A stretch of DNA of 64,000 nt from the NCBI GenBank assembly GCA_027563935.2, contig CM050451.1, positions 30,395,565 to 30,459,564 of the forward strand, read 5' to 3'. The notes under the pieces are model-generated. The model ran no database searches. It was given only the letters and a program-made list of their open reading frames with translations, and had not been told where the DNA came from. Made by a program: the position numbers and the translations under genes. The DNA comes from Costus lasius. Its lineage: Eukaryota; Streptophyta; Magnoliopsida; Zingiberales; Costaceae. Each line of letters opens with the position of its first letter. Position 1 is the stretch's first letter. This document shows, in pieces, positions 35,301 to 47,838 of the stretch.

Positions 35301-36277
35301 GCAACAGCAGCAACCCGTGCCCCGTTTCCAACGCGTAGGTCTACCTCATGCTGTCCCACCTGCCTTCTTCTCTTGAGTTCCTGTACATTTGAACAAATGT
35401 GAACTCCACATGCAGTGTCCAACACCCATGATATAGAAGAAGATGAAAACATGACCTCAGTCACATATATACCTGAGCCAGAAGCGATGCTTCCCCTCTT
35501 ATCTCCTTGGAGCGCTTTACAGTCCTTTTTCCAGTGACCCAGCTGGCCACAGTGGAAACACCTGTTGTCCTTCGACCGCTTCACCTTCTGTTTCAGGGCC
35601 TTGCTGTAATTCTTGACAGGGGCCTTGCCCTTCTTCCCCTTCTTCTTGTTCCTAAAAGGAACCATCAAGACAGAGGTTGAAGGCTTACCCTTCAGAGTTT
35701 CCTCAGTTGTCAAGAGCATATTCAGCAGCTCTGCCGGCGTACAATCGATCTTGTTCATATTAAAGTTAATGATGAACGGATCGAAAGAAGGCGGAAGAGA
35801 CTGCAGAATAATGTCCACAGCAAGCTCCTGGTTGATGGTATGCCCCAGTTTCTCCAGAGCCTCCTTGTGCCCAATCATCTTGAGCACGTGAGCTCCCACT
35901 GGGCTCCCCTCAGCCAGTTTGCTCTGAAAGAAGAGCTTCGTCAGATTATAGCGTTCAGTCCTCACCTGTGCAGCATACAGCATCTTGAGGTTCGCTATAA
36001 TTTCTATAGCCGACATGTCCTCATGCTGACGCTGCAGCGGTGGCGTCATAGACGCTAGCATCAGGCAAGCGACATCAATGCTATCATTGACGTGCTTTTC
36101 GTAGGCATCCCGAACCGCCCTTGCGGCGTTCGGAGCGGGCTGCGGCGGTATCGCCGTCTCGAGGACATACAGTTTCCTCTCTGCCTTAAGAACAATCTTA
36201 AGGTGTCCGAACCAGTCAGAGAAGTTCGGCCCAGCAAACTTCTCCCTTTCCAGTAGGGATCGCACATTGAAGCTCAT
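32393..36277 (-). CDS. Copia gag-pol polyprotein of element C (intact, 1294 aa)
   Basis: Same length and domain order as in B, with no indel, so residue numbers correspond: CCHC knuckle at 240-253, protease D287, integrase D482/D545/E581, RT YVDD at 968-971, RNase H D1141. It starts at ATG (MSFNVRS). Differences from B are scattered substitutions, for example VPFRNKK for VPSRNKK in the basic gag tail, PFGKHARG for PFSKHARG near the integrase core and KAVLKTPYE for KAVSKTPYE. None hits a catalytic residue I can identify. The element's 3' LTR is split by B, so full-length transcript ends and a new round of transposition are doubtful although the frame is open. Confidence 0.94.
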   Translation of the reverse strand: MSFNVRSLLEREKFAGPNFSDWFGHLKIVLKAERKLYVLETAIPPQPAPNAARAVRDAYEKHVNDSIDVACLMLASMTPPLQRQHEDMSAIEIIANLKMLYAAQVRTERYNLTKLFFQSKLAEGSPVGAHVLKMIGHKEALEKLGHTINQELAVDIILQSLPPSFDPFIINFNMNKIDCTPAELLNMLLTTEETLKGKPSTSVLMVPFRNKKKGKKGKAPVKNYSKALKQKVKRSKDNRCFHCGQLGHWKKDCKALQGDKRGSIASGSGIYVTEVMFSSSSISWVLDTACGVHICSNVQELKRRRQVGQHEVDLRVGNGARVAAVAVGDYFISLPSGIVLELNNCYFVPSITKNIISIPALVRKGFAFECKISKCVLSRDNIVYATGSINNGLYMLDMDNSIQNIDNKKAKYADDSTLLWHSRLGHINEKRIKRLHDHGLLGSFSYEEIDTCKACLMGKMTKSPFPHKGQRASGLLDLIHSDVCGPFGKHARGGYQYFITFTDDFSRYGYVYLMRHKSESFDKFKEFKNEVQNQLGRNIKALRSDRGGEYLSHAFTDYLKECGIISQLTPPGTPQWNGVSERRNRTLLDMVRSMMSQATLPYSFWGFALETAAKVLNRVPSKAVLKTPYELWYGKQPSLTFIRIWGCEAYVKKLASGKLESRSDKCIFVGYPKETKGYYFYDPKENKVFVARTAVFLEKEFILQEASGREIKLDENPEEGQSSQAELDVPEPVEQVIGQPEAQISREPRRSGRIRRQPERYDGVYIIDNDEPLTYADAVSGPESARWLDAMRAEMDSMSDNQVWDLVDPPPGVIPIGCKWIFKKKIDMDGNVVTYKGRLVAKGFKQIYGIDYDETFSPVAMFKSIRILFAIAAYYDYEIWQMDVKTAFLNGNLDEDVYMTQPEGFTNPSDRHKICKLKKSIYGLKQASRSWNIRFDESISEFGFIKNEDDPCVYKRFSGSVITFLILYVDDILIIGNDIPELHAVKAWLGKCFQMKDLGEAAYVLGVKIYRDRSKRLLGLCQSTYIDKVLERFHLENSKRGYLPVRHGLNLSKSQCPQTQTEKDEMDNMPYASAIGSIMYAMLCTRPDVAYGLSVTSRFQSNPGLAHWIAVKNILKYLRRTKDMFLIYGGQEELSIEGYTDASFQSDQDDFRSQSGYVFSLNGGAVVWKSFKQSTVADSTTEAEYVAASEASKEAVWIRKFVRELGVVPSSADPLVIFCDNTGAIAQAKEPRSHQKSKHIQRRFHLIREIIDRGEIKICKVHTDDNLADPLTKPLAQQKHEKHCNNMGLRFLNH

Positions 36278-38179
36278 GGTGTTCGTTGCTGCAGGAATCT
36301 ACAACAAGCAAGAACAGCAAGGTCAGTATCAATGTTCAGAATCAATCTAGGACTTAAGAAAGATTCTTTTTCTCACTATTTTGTCTGACTGAAAAATCCA
36401 GTAAACAGTCCGAAAGAGTAACACTCTTTTAGTGAGATGGGATCCAGATTTCATACTTGGTCTCCGCGTCCCGCTCAGGCGAGATAAGATGCACAGAGAT
36501 GACAAGCACTAATTTCTGGTAGGCTGTCCCAGCCAATCGCCAACCCGTGTGATTCCCCTTCATCTTGGCAATCCAGCAGACTGTGCCAACTGAGTTGGTA
36601 CAACACAGTCTCTGATCCCAGAGATGGCTGCCTCCATGTGCTACCATATGCGCCACATATGTAGTCTACATGGTCAAGCTGACCCGACCTACTCCCTGGA
36701 CCACCACGTGCTATGCTGAGCAACGAGAGGGGATAAATCCCAACTCTGTAACACGCAGGTGAAATCCGGCACCGTCTGAAGATAGATGGACGTGCCCACT
36801 GAGTGGGTTCAACACGGCTCCAACGATAGTCAGAAAGGTGAGGTTTCGCGTCAGAAGGCTTACGAGCTTGATATGTTAGCGTTGGATTTTAGCGGTCTTT
36901 TATCTTCTTACTATCAGGCATATCCTATGGCTATAGCAGAAGATAAACATAAACATGCAACTCTAATTATTTGCAATAAGTAGAAAGCATGATCTTATGT
37001 GGTAAAAGCCCATGAACCCTAGTAAGACCTTAATTTTACTTAAGTCTTCACTTGAGCTCTTTGGCATCTCATCTGGTCCAACCTAGGGCCCTAGCGCCAA
37101 GAGCACCTCAGGTGCGCCACCAGCTGAATGCCCCTTTATGATGTGTGCATTTGTACTCTTGTCTAATCAAAGTACATTTGATCTATCTAGACAAGGTTGA
37201 CACACAGGTCAACAACATTTCATAAATTAAAACAATGTGATTCGCAGATCACAAATTAATTTACAATTTAAACCCAGGCACGCAGGCCCCAGCACAGCAC
37301 ACAATAGGGCAACCCACATAAGACTAAATAGACAAGCATCATGGCATCAAATCATCTTGTGATCCACTCAAGAAATTAAATTTTGAAAAACCCCATGGCA
37401 TCAATTTTAATTTCCTTACGAGCCCTACAACCTTACAATGGTCCATTGATAGGGATCCACTCATCCATCTAGTTAGATCCTTTGCCCTTGCATGCACCGA
37501 GTCCTAACTGACCCGAGTTGACCTAATGGTCAACCATGCATGCCCCAAGGGCTGAACCACCCCATGAGTTTTTGGCAAGCGGGTGTGACCCCGGGCCTAA
37601 CTCAAGTGTGTTCAGTAGTTGTCTCAACCAGACCTCGCTACACGCCCTAGATGCAGTCAACCTATAGCCACCTTGTGCTTGCGCATAGGTGCCATTGGGT
37701 CAACCCATCTGAGCTGTCAGATGGTCTGATCAGACTTGGATCTAACCTAGTGGTGACTTCAACCCCATCAACCCATCTAAGGGTTTAATGTAGTGGCACC
37801 TTAGATCTAATTATGCGCGCAAGATGTAAGGTTTTAGAAAACATTTAGAACATGCGCAATGATACAAACAAACAACATGCTTGCATATAACCCTTAGATC
37901 TAAGGGGGTCCTCTTCAAGGAGGAGCGCATACTTTAGGGGGTCCCCTTCAAGGGGGAGCGCATACTTTATCAAAGCCATGATACAAGCGCAACTTAAAGC
38001 ATGATATCATGCGCAACTTCATGAAAGCAAGATACATGCGCAACCTCATGAAAACAAGATACATGCGCAACCTCATGAAAACAAAGCATGCTTCAAGTAA
38101 AAGTAAGCGCAACTTGAATGTATGGATCACAAATAAGCAATCATATAGATCATATCAAGAGCCTAGCTCTGATACCAAT
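36278..38179 (-). other. Leader and primer-binding site of element C
   Basis: About 1.9 kb, noncoding. HP2 lies at 36578-36611 and HP1 at 36791-36816. Two 33-bp units lie at 37904-37936 and 37937-37969. The PBS complement GCTCTGATACCA is at 38166-38177. Confidence 0.85.
38009..38089. repeat. 27-bp tandem repeat, three units, in C's leader
   Basis: Units at 38009-38035, 38036-38062 and 38063-38089 start ATGCGCAACYTCATGAAA. Units 2 and 3 are nearly identical. Not seen as a triplet in the other leaders. Confidence 0.85.
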
Positions 38180-39861
38180 TGTAGGAACCCCTAATTATAG
38201 GGGAGAAACCCTAAACTTGCAATTCTAACAAGCTTTGCGGAAAAAGGGTTTCAAGATCGCATATGAATCTATAAGATCAACTTACGTTATGAAAAGGAAT
38301 CATACCAACGCCATGGATTTGGAAGTCGGTTTGGAAGAAGAGATCAAACTAGGTCTCCTCCACAAGCCCACACACAAGATGAAGATGCTCACTTCCTTGA
38401 GATCTCTTGTGCTAGCAAGACCCTCAAGCCTTCTTGTCGAATGGAAGGGGATGATGAATCTCCTTGTTGCCGAGAGCTTCACTTGCCTCTCCTCTCCTTC
38501 TCGTCGTCAACCACACCTCAACGAAATTGTCCAAGGCGTTCAAGAGAAGAGCACAAACGCTTATGCGTTTAGGCGTTTTTGTGAAACCGGCCATGATGAC
38601 TTTCCATAAATGGAAGCTCATCATGCCATGCGCTCAAGCCAACCTCAAACGCATTTGAGCATTGAACCATGCGTTCACAATTGTGAACCGGTTCAAGCTA
38701 AACCGTTTCAATCGACTTTGGTTCATGAACCAAACCGAAATGGCTCAAGCCATGTGGTCTAGACCATATTGAACCCCAAGGCTCATGATCTAACCGTTCA
38801 TCACCTGATGCCCCTGATCTCTTCGATCTAGCATCATCTCTCTCGATCCAAGCTTACCGATCTCAAGCCCTAATCAATCAAACATGATCAGGCTAGATCT
38901 CACTTACAATCAGAGATTAAATCCCCTTAAACTGAACCCAAAGAATTCAGTCCACACGATCTGACTCAAGTAAGCCATATCATCATATTGTGCGACCCTG
39001 AGGGTTTCCTCTAAATGTCGGTAACGATAACTTACGTTATCACGATCAGTGAGGGGTATCTAGCAACACATCACTGTCTCCCGATATAAAGGAAAGAGTC
39101 TTCCAAGACTACTCCCAAACCAAGGCACAAGTGTGACTCTATTCACAAGGCATACATTTATCCTTTGCCACTGGATGTTCTTATTGGACAAGCATGTCAA
39201 GCTTGTAACTCCAACACGATGAGCATGATTAGATCAGATGAACATAGTCATCTGGGTATGGCCATACACTTCCTCAATCATCTCATATAAAGGGGGCCCT
39301 TTAGAACATCACACTCCTTAAACAAGGATACGGCAATCCTTTATCTATCACAAGTGCCCTAACCTGACTCAAGCTCACCATCCAAGATAGTCTATAATCA
39401 TTATGTTTCAAATGATATTGAACTACCTCAAGACAATGACAATCATCATTTAGAAACACAAGTGATCTCAAGTCAGAGGACATGTGCCACTTGCTGCTTA
39501 CAAGGATCATTCACATTGTGACAAGCAATGGAATATCCCAGTAGGGTCTGTCCAGTACATCCAATGTACCCATGAGTCTACATCTTATTCCATGCTCGAA
39601 GCATCCTATAAGATTAGCACTCATATTAGTCTCCATCATATCAAGGCTGTCTCATGTTCACCAAGATATCTCGACTAAGGACATACAGCCTGTCAGCCTA
39701 GCTGAACAGCTTTGAGACATTATTCAGAAGCACACTCATTGCAGCAGACAAGGTAACAACCTGAATAATAACCATGCCTTTCATAAACATAAGAGTTTAT
39801 TACATAATACTTTTACAATCCCAAAGGCCTCAAACATTAGCCTTAAGGGCATACTCCAACA
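38180..39861 (-). repeat. 5' LTR of element C
   Basis: 1682 bp, TGTAGGAACCCC to CATACTCCAACA on the plus strand, followed by TSD ATTAT. Confidence 0.95.
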
Positions 39862-40915
39862 ATTATATTTGTGATCTGCGCATCACATTTTAATTAATTT
39901 ATTGTGTAATTGACCTGCGTGTCAATCTTGTCTAGATAGATTAAAATGTACTTTTAATCAGACAAGAGCACAGAGCACACTTGGCAGAGGCGCATGCAGC
40001 TAGAAGCTTGACCAGGTGGGAGGTCTAGGGTTCGACCCTATGACAGGCGCATTTACCTGGTGGGCGCACCTGAGCTGCAGTGGGTGCTTGGGCCCTGGGT
40101 TGGGCCAGATGAGATGCAAAAGACCCATGGAGAGCTCAAGTGAAGACTTAAGTTAAATTAAGGTCTTACTTAGGGTTAATGGGCTTTTACCACATAAGAT
40201 CAGCATGCTTTCTATTTATTGTTTATATAATTAGAATTGCATGATTTAATCTTCTGCTATCACCATAGGGTTTCCATGATAGTTAAGAAGATAAAAGACC
40301 GTTAAAATCCAACGCTAAATATCAAGCGCGTAAGCCTTCTGACGCGAAACCTCACTGTTCTGACTATCGTTGGGGCCGTGTTGTACCCACTCAGTGGGCA
40401 CGCCCATCTATCTTCAGACGGTGTGTGATTTCACCTGTGTGTTACAGAGAAGGGATTTATCGCTTCTCGTTGCTCAGCATAGCACGTGGTGGTCCAGGGA
40501 GTAGGTCAGGTCAGCTTGACCATGTAGGCTACATACTGAGCATATGTTAGCTATATGGAGGCAGCCATCTGTGGGATCAGAGACTGTGTTATACCAACTC
40601 AGTTGGCACAGTCGGCTGGATTGCCCAGATGAAGGGGAATCGCACGGGTTGGCGATTGGCAGGGACTGCCTACCAGAAATTAGTGCTTGTACTCTCTGTG
40701 CATCTTATCTCGCCTGAGCGGGACGCGGAGACCAAGTATGATATCTGGATCCCATCTCACTAAAAGAGTGTTACTCTTTCGGACTGTTTTTATGGATTTT
40801 TCAGTCAGATAAAATAGTGAGAAAAGAATCTTTCTTAAGTCCTGGATTGATTCTAAACATTGATACTGACCTTGCTGTTCTTGCATTGTTGTAGATTCCT
40901 GCAGCAACGAACACC

Positions 40916-43900
40916 ATGAGCTTCAATGTGCGATCCCTACTAGAAAGGGAGAAGTTTGCTGGGCCAAACTTCTCAGACTGGTACGGACACCTTAAGATTG
41001 TTCTTAAGGCTGAGAGGAAACTGTATGTCCTCGAGACGGCTATACCGCCTCAACCCGCTCCGAACGCCGCAAGGGCGGTTCGGGATGCCTATGAAAAGCA
41101 TGTCAATGATAGCATTGATGTCGCTTGCCTGATGCTAGTGTCTATGACGCCACAGCTGTAGCGTCAGCATGAGGATATGTCTGCTATAGAAATTATAGCA
41201 AACCTCAAGATGCTATATGCTGCACAGGCTAGGACTGAACGCTATAATTTGACCAAGCTTTTCTTTCAGAGCAAACTGACTGAAGGGAGTCCAGTGGGAG
41301 CTCATGTGCTCAAGATGATAGGGCACAAAGAGGCTCTAGAGAAACTGGGGCATACCATCAATCAGGAGCTTGCTGTAGACATTATTCTGCAGTCCCTCCC
41401 GGCCTCTTTCGATCCGTTCATTATTAATTTTAATATGAACAAGATCGACTGCACTCCGGCAGAGTTGCTGAATATGCTCTTGACTACAGAGGAAACTCTA
41501 AAGGGAAAGCCTTCAACCTCTGTCTTGATGTTCCCTTCCAGGAACAAGAAGAAGGGGAAGAAGGGCAAAGCCCCTGTCAAGAACTACAATAAGGCTCTGA
41601 AACAAAAGGTTAAGTGGTCGAAGGAATACAGATGTTTCCATTGTGGCCAGCTGGGTCACTGGAAAAAGGACTGTAAAGCGCTCCAAGGAGACAAGAAGGG
41701 AAGCATCGCTTCTGGCTCAGGTATTTTTGTGACTGAAGTCATGATATCTTCTTCTTCTATTTCATGGGTGTTGGACACTGCATGTGGAGTTCACATTTGT
41801 TCAATTGTACAGGAACTCAAGAGAAGAAGACAGGTGGGACAGCATGAGGTGGACCTACGAGTTGGAAACGGGGCACGGGTTGCTGCTGTTGCTGTAGGAG
41901 TTTATTACATCTCATTACCATCTGGACTTGTATTGGAACTAGATAATTGTTACTTTGTACCAAGCATTACGAAAAATATTATCTCTATTCCTGCTCTTGT
42001 CAGGAAAGGATTTTCCTTTGAATGCAATATTTCAAAGTGTGTTATTTCTTATGATAATATTGTTTATGCTACTGGGTCAATTAACAATGGGTTATTCATG
42101 TTGGACATGGAATGTTCTATACAAAAGATTGATAATAAGAAAGCCAAGTATGCTGATGACAGCACCTTGTTATGGCATAGTCGTTTAGGCCATATTAACA
42201 AGAAGCGCATTAAGCGGTTGCATGACCATGGACTGCTGGGATCATTCTCCTGTGAGGAGATTGATACATGCAAAGCTTGTTTAATGGGTAAAATGACGAA
42301 GGCTCCTTTTCCTCACAAAGGTCAAAGGGCTTCAGGTTTACTTGACCTTATACACAGTGATGTGTGTGGGCCATTTAGTAAACATGCCAGAGGTGGCTAT
42401 TCATACTTCATTACCTTTACTGATGATTTCAGTAGATATGGGTATGTCTATCTAATGAGACATAAGAGTGAATCTTTTGACAAGTTCAAAGAGTTCAAGA
42501 ATGAAGTACAGAATCAGCTAGGCCGAAATATCAAGGCACTTCGTTCTGATCGAGGTGGAGAATACCTAAGTCGAGAGTTTACTGACTATCTGAAGGAGTG
42601 TGGGATTATCTCACAGCTCACTCCGCCAGGAACACCGCAATGGAATGGTGTGTCCGAGAGGAGAAATAGAACCTTACTGGATATGGTTCGTTCGATGATG
42701 AGTCAGGCTACTCTACCTTACTCCTTTTGGGGATTTGCACTGGAAACAGCTGCAAAAGTACTAAACCGAGTGCCATCCAAGGCAGTTTCAAAGACTCCAT
42801 ATGAGTTATGGTATGGGAAACAGCCGAGCTTGACATTTATCAAGATCTGGGGCTGCGAGTCTTATGTCAAAAAGCTCGCCTCTGGGAAACTGGAGAGCAG
42901 ATCTGATAAATGCATCTTTGTCGGTTACCCTAAGGAAACTAAGGGTTATTATTTCTACGATCCCAAAGAGAACAAGGTATTTGTTGCTCGGACGGCCATT
43001 TTTCTTGAGAAGGAGTTTCTTCTGCAAGAAGCCAGTGGGAGAGAAATAAAGTTGGATGAGAATCCACAGGAAGGAGAAAGTAGTCAAGCACAGTTGGATG
43101 AGCCTGAGCCAGTAGAACAGGTTATTGAACAACCTGAGGCTCAGATATCACGGGAACCGCGAAGATCGGGAAGGATCCGTCGACAGCCTGAGCGCTATGA
43201 CGGAGTCTACATCATTGATCATGATGAACCCCTCACTTATGCGGATGCGGTCAGTGGACCGGAATCAGCTAGATGGCTTGAAGCTATGCGAGCCGAAATG
43301 GACTCCATGTCAGATAACCAAGTCTGGGATTTGGTTGATCCGCCTCCGGGAGTAATCCCTATTGGCTGTAAATGGATCTTCAAGAAGAAGATTGACATGG
43401 ATGGTAACGTGGTTACCTATAAAGGCAGGCTAGTTGCGAAAGGTTTCAAACAAATCTACGGGATAGATTATGATGAAACTTTCTCTCCTGTAGCCATGTT
43501 CAAGTCTATTCGGATTGTTCTTGCGATAGCAGCATATTACGATTATGAGATCTGGCAAATGGATGTGAAGACTGCTTTCCTTAATGGAAAACTGGATGAG
43601 GATGTGTATATGACACAACCTGAAGGTTTCACCAATCCATCAGATCGTCATAAAATATGCAAGTTAAAGAAGTCCATTTATGGACTTAAACAAGCATCAA
43701 GAAGCTGGAATATTCGTTTTGATGAATCAATATGTGAATTTGGTTTCATCAAGAATGAAGATGACCCGTGTGTATATAAGAGGTTTAGTGGGAGCGTGAT
43801 TACTTTCCTAGTCCTCTACGTCGATGATATCTTAATCATTGGAAACGATATTCCTGAACTGCATGCTGTTAAAGCATGGTTAAGAAAATGTTTCCAGATG

Positions 43901-44105
43901 AAAGATCTAGGAGAAGCAGCCTATGTATTAGGTGTGAAGATCTACAAGGATAGATCTAAGAGGCTTCTCGGGCTGTGCCAGAGTACTTACATCGATAAAG
44001 TCCTGGAGAGATTCCATTTAGAGAATTCTAAAAGAGGATATCTTCCAGTCAGACATGGTCTGAATCTTTCAAAGAGTCAGTGTCCACAAACACAGACTGA
44101 GAAAG
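40916..44105 (+). pseudogene. Copia gag-pol of element P: one nonsense codon, cut by element M
   Basis: Starts at ATG (MSFNVRSLL). Codon 82 is TAG (41159-41161) where the other copies have CAG, and the frame then continues unbroken from 41177. Gag, CCHC knuckle (CFHCGQLGHWKKDC), protease (VLDTACGVHIC), integrase and RT with YVDD are all readable. At 44105 (after QTQTEK, about codon 1063) the minus-strand LTR of M begins; the next residues of the open frame up to 44236 are translation of that LTR. The left TSD candidate of M is GAAAG (44101-44105). RNase H and the final 231 or so codons are not found downstream in the window. Confidence 0.92.
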
Positions 44106-45816
44106 TGAAGAGTCCCCTTCAAGGGGGAGCGCAAGCAGATGAAACCCCTTTCAAGAGGGGGGGCGAAAAACCCTTAAGGGTGGCGCATAAAATTGCAAGC
44201 GGAAGCAAGGGTTTTTCATGGATCTTAGCAAGATAATATGATCAACTTGATGAAGTTTAGATCCATACCAAAGCCATGAGGAAGATGGCGACTTGGAAGA
44301 GAAAGATCGAAAGGGATCTTCTCCCTAGTTGACGCACACAAGATGATGTGCTTGCTCCTTGGAGATCCTTGTGCTAGCAAGGTCCTTCAAGGGTCCCTCT
44401 CGTATGGTAAGGAAATGAGAGATGATGTCTAGGCTTGCCGAACCTCCACCAAGACCTCGCCTTCTCCACGCCAAAGTCTCGTCAAGCAAGAGCAAGGAGA
44501 CGAGAGTTGAATGGAGCGTTCAAGTCATTTGGCGTTCAAGGGAACATGCGCTAAATGACTTTCCAAAAATAGGAAAATCCATTAAGCCATGCGTTCATGA
44601 TCTCTAAATCGATCAAAACGCCAAAACAATGAACCATACGTTCAAGCTCCTGAACCGGTTCAAAGTAAATGTGTTCGGTCCAAAGGCCAAACCAAGCCAG
44701 CCCAAGCCAATCGGTCTAGATCAACTAAACCCTAAGGTTTCCAATCTAACCGTTCATCTCATGATGCTCTTGATCTCACCGATCTAGCATCATCTCTCTC
44801 GATCGAAGCTTACCGATCTCAAGCCCTAATCAATCAAACATGATCAGACCAGATCTCACTTACAATCAGAGATTAAATCCCTTTAAACTGAACCCAAAAC
44901 AATCCAGTCCACACGATCTGACTTAAGTAAGCCATATCATCAAATTGTGCGACCCTAAGGGTTTCCTTTAAATGTCGGTAACAATAACTTACATTATCAC
45001 GATCAGTGAGGGGTATCTAGCAACACATCACTGTCTCCCGATATAAAGGAAAGAGTCTTCCAAGACTACACCCAAACCATAGCACAAGTGTGAATCCACT
45101 TCACAAGGCATGCATGTATCCTTTGCCACTGGATGTTCTTATTGGACAAGCGTGTCAAGCTTGTGACTCCAATATGATGAGCATGATTAAATCAGATGAA
45201 CATAGTCATCTGGGTATGGCCATACACTTTCTCAATCATCTCATATAGGGGGCCCCTATAGAACACCACACTCCTTCAACAAGGAGACGGCAATCCTCTA
45301 TCTATCACTAGTGCCCTAACCTGACTCATGATCATTATCCAAGATAGTCTATAACCATTATGTTTCAAATGATATTGAACTACCTCAAAACAATGACAAT
45401 CATCATTTAGAAATACAAGTGATCTCAAGTCAGAGGACATGTGCCACTTGTTGCAATCAAGGATTATTCACATTGTGACAAGCAATTGAATATCCTAGTA
45501 GGGTCTGTCCAGTACATCCAATGTACCCATGAGTCTACATCTTATTCCATGCTCGAAGCATCCTATAAGATTAGAATACATATTAGTCTCAATCATATCA
45601 AGGCTGTCTCATGTTCACCAAGATATATCGACTAAGGACATTTAGCATGTCAGCCTAGCTGAACAGCTTTGAGACATTATTCAGTAGTACACTTATTACA
45701 GCAGACAAGGTAACAACCTGAATAATAACCATGCCTTTATAAACACAAGAGTTTATTACATGATACTGATACAATCCCAAGGCCTCAAACATTAGCCTTA
45801 AGGGCATACCCCAACA
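44106..45816 (-). repeat. 3' LTR of element M
   Basis: 1711 bp, the longest main-family LTR here. The plus strand opens TGAAGAGTCCCC and ends CATACCCCAACA. Its outer end contains GTCCCCTTCAAGGGGG, the same module as in the leaders of A, B and C. The LTR hairpin (44983-44998) has two wobble pairs. Confidence 0.95.
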
Positions 45817-45827
45817 ATCTCCCACTT
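45817..45827 (-). promoter_or_regulatory. Polypurine tract of element M
   Basis: The plus strand ATCTCCCACTT abuts the 3' LTR. Confidence 0.9.
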
Positions 45828-47838
45828 GCACTTAATCTAATGGTTGAGAAATCTCAAACCCATGTTATTACAGTGCTTCTCATGCTTCTGCTGTGCCAGA
45901 GGCTTGGTAAGCGGGTCAGCCAGATTGTCGTCTGTATGAACCTTCCATATTTTGATCTCGCCACGATCAATGATCTCCCGGATCAAGTGAAACCGTCTCT
46001 GTATGTGCTTGGACTTCTGGTGCGACCGTGGTTCCTTTGCTTGTGCGATGGCTCCAGTGTTATCACAGAAGATAACCAAAGGATCGACACTCGAAGGAAC
46101 AACACCAAGTTCTCTCACGAACTTACGAATCCACACTGCCTCCTTGGATGCTTCCGAGGCTGCAACATACTCGGCTTCTGTTGTGGAATCAGCAACAATT
46201 GACTGTTTGAAACTTTTCCACACCATCGCTCCACCATTCAAGCTAAAAACATAGCCTGATTGCGATCGGAAATCATCCTGGTCCGACTGGAACGAAGCGT
46301 CAGTATATCCTTCTATACTGAGTTCTTCCTGACCACCATATATCAAGAACATATCTTTGGTCCTCCGCAGATATTTTATAATGTTCTTGACTGCAATCCA
46401 GTGCGCCATACCTGGATTACTTTGGAACCGACTGGTCACGCTTAACCCGTAAGCGACGTCTGGGCGAGTACACAACATCGCATACATAATGGATCCAATA
46501 GCCGAAGCATAAGGCGTATTGTCCATTTCATCTTTCTCAGTCTGTGTTTGTGGACACTGACTCTTCGAAAGATTCAGACCATGTCTGACTGGAAGATATC
46601 CTCTTTTAGAATTCTCTAAATGGAATCTCTCCAGGACTTTATCGATGTAAGTACTCTGGCACAGCCCGAGAAGCCTCTTAGATCTATCCCTGTAGATCTT
46701 CATACCTAATACATAGGCTGCTTCTCCTAAATCTTTCATCTGGAAACATTTCCTTAGCCATGCCTTAACCGCATGCATTTCTGGAATATCATTTCCAATG
46801 ATCAAGATGTCATCGACGTAGAGGACTAGGAATGTAATCACACTCCCACTAAACCTCTTATATACACACGGGTCATCTTCGTTCTTGATGAAACCAAACT
46901 CAGAGATTGATTCATCAAAACGAATATTCCAGCTTCTAGATGCTTGTTTCAGTCCATAAATGGACTTCTTTAGTTTGCATATTTTATGACGATCTGATGG
47001 ATTAGTGAAACCTTCAGGTTGTGTCATATACACATCCTCATCCAGATTTCCATTAAGGAAAGCTGTTTTTGTTGGGGTATGCCCTTAAGGCTAATGTTTG
47101 AGGCCTTTGGGATTGTATAAGTATCATGTAATAAACTCTTAAGTTTATAAAAGGCATGGTTATTATTCAGGCTGCTACCTTGTCTGCTGTAATAAGTGTA
47201 CTGCTGAATAATGTCTCAAAGCTGTTCAGCTAGGCTGACAGGTATAAGTCCTTAGTCGAGATATCTTGGTGAACATGAGACAGCCTTGATATGATTGAGA
47301 CTAATATGAGTGCTAATCTTATAGGATGCTTCGAGCATGGAATAAGATGTAGACTCATGGGTACATTGGATGTACTGGACAGACCCTACTAGGATATTCC
47401 ATTGCTTGTCAAAATGTGAATGATCCTTGTAAGCACTAAGTGGCACATGTCCTTTGACTTGAGATCACTTGTGTTTCTAAATGATGATTGTCATTGTCTT
47501 GAGGTAGTTCAATATCATTTGAAACATAATGATTATAGACTATCTTGGATGGTGAGCTTGAATCAGGTTAGGACACTAGTGATAGACATAGGATTGCCGT
47601 CTCCTTGTTTAAGGAGTGTGATGTTCTAAAGGGCCCCCCTATATGAGATGATTGAGGAAGTGTATGGCCATACCCAGATGACTATGTTCATCTGATCTGA
47701 TCATGCTCATCGTATTGGAGTTACAGGCTTGACATGCTTGTCCAATAAGAACGTCCAGTGGCAAAGGATACATGTATGCCAAGTGAGTTGATTCACACTT
47801 ATGCTATGGTTTGGGTGTAGTCTTGGAAGACTATTTCC

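Larger units (their letters stand above)
21570..39861 (-). mobile_element. Complete Ty1/copia element C, interrupted by element B in its 3' LTR
   Basis: Minus-strand copy with a perfect 5-bp TSD ATTAT (21565-21569 and 39862-39866). Its 3' LTR is in two parts (21570-22776 and 31898-32372) because B is inserted in it. Together these give 1682 bp, exactly the length of the 5' LTR (38180-39861). One substitution was seen between the LTRs (22723 A, 39333 G). It has a purine tract, an open gag-pol frame, a leader and a PBS. Its LTR termini are slightly variant: TGTTGGAG at the start and CCTACA at the end. Confidence 0.95.
20825..40915 (+). other. Leader of element P, split by the C/B nest
   Basis: Two pieces, 20825-21569 and 39867-40915, joined across element C, which is flanked by ATTAT repeats. 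No coding sequence. The right piece holds HP1 (40377-40402) and HP2 (40582-40613, bulge TTATA). The last part has a TACTGAC, pyrimidine-rich stretch and TTGTAG shortly before the gag ATG, as in element A. Confidence 0.85.
19122..44105 (+). mobile_element. Ty1/copia element P, host of elements C and M
   Basis: Plus-strand copy inserted in E's leader. 5' LTR 19122-20810, PBS 20813-20824, leader 20825-21569 continuing at 39867-40915 after element C, then gag-pol 40916-44105, where minus-strand element M is inserted. The left TSD candidate is GTTCG (19117-19121). The remaining 231 or so pol codons and P's 3' LTR should follow M; a piece of LTR at 63922-64000 matches P's 5' LTR exactly and is probably what is left of the 3' LTR. 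Confidence 0.88.

Noticed and set aside
44106..44236. Apparent C-terminal extension of P's polyprotein.
   Set aside because: It is translation into M's LTR after the insertion point.
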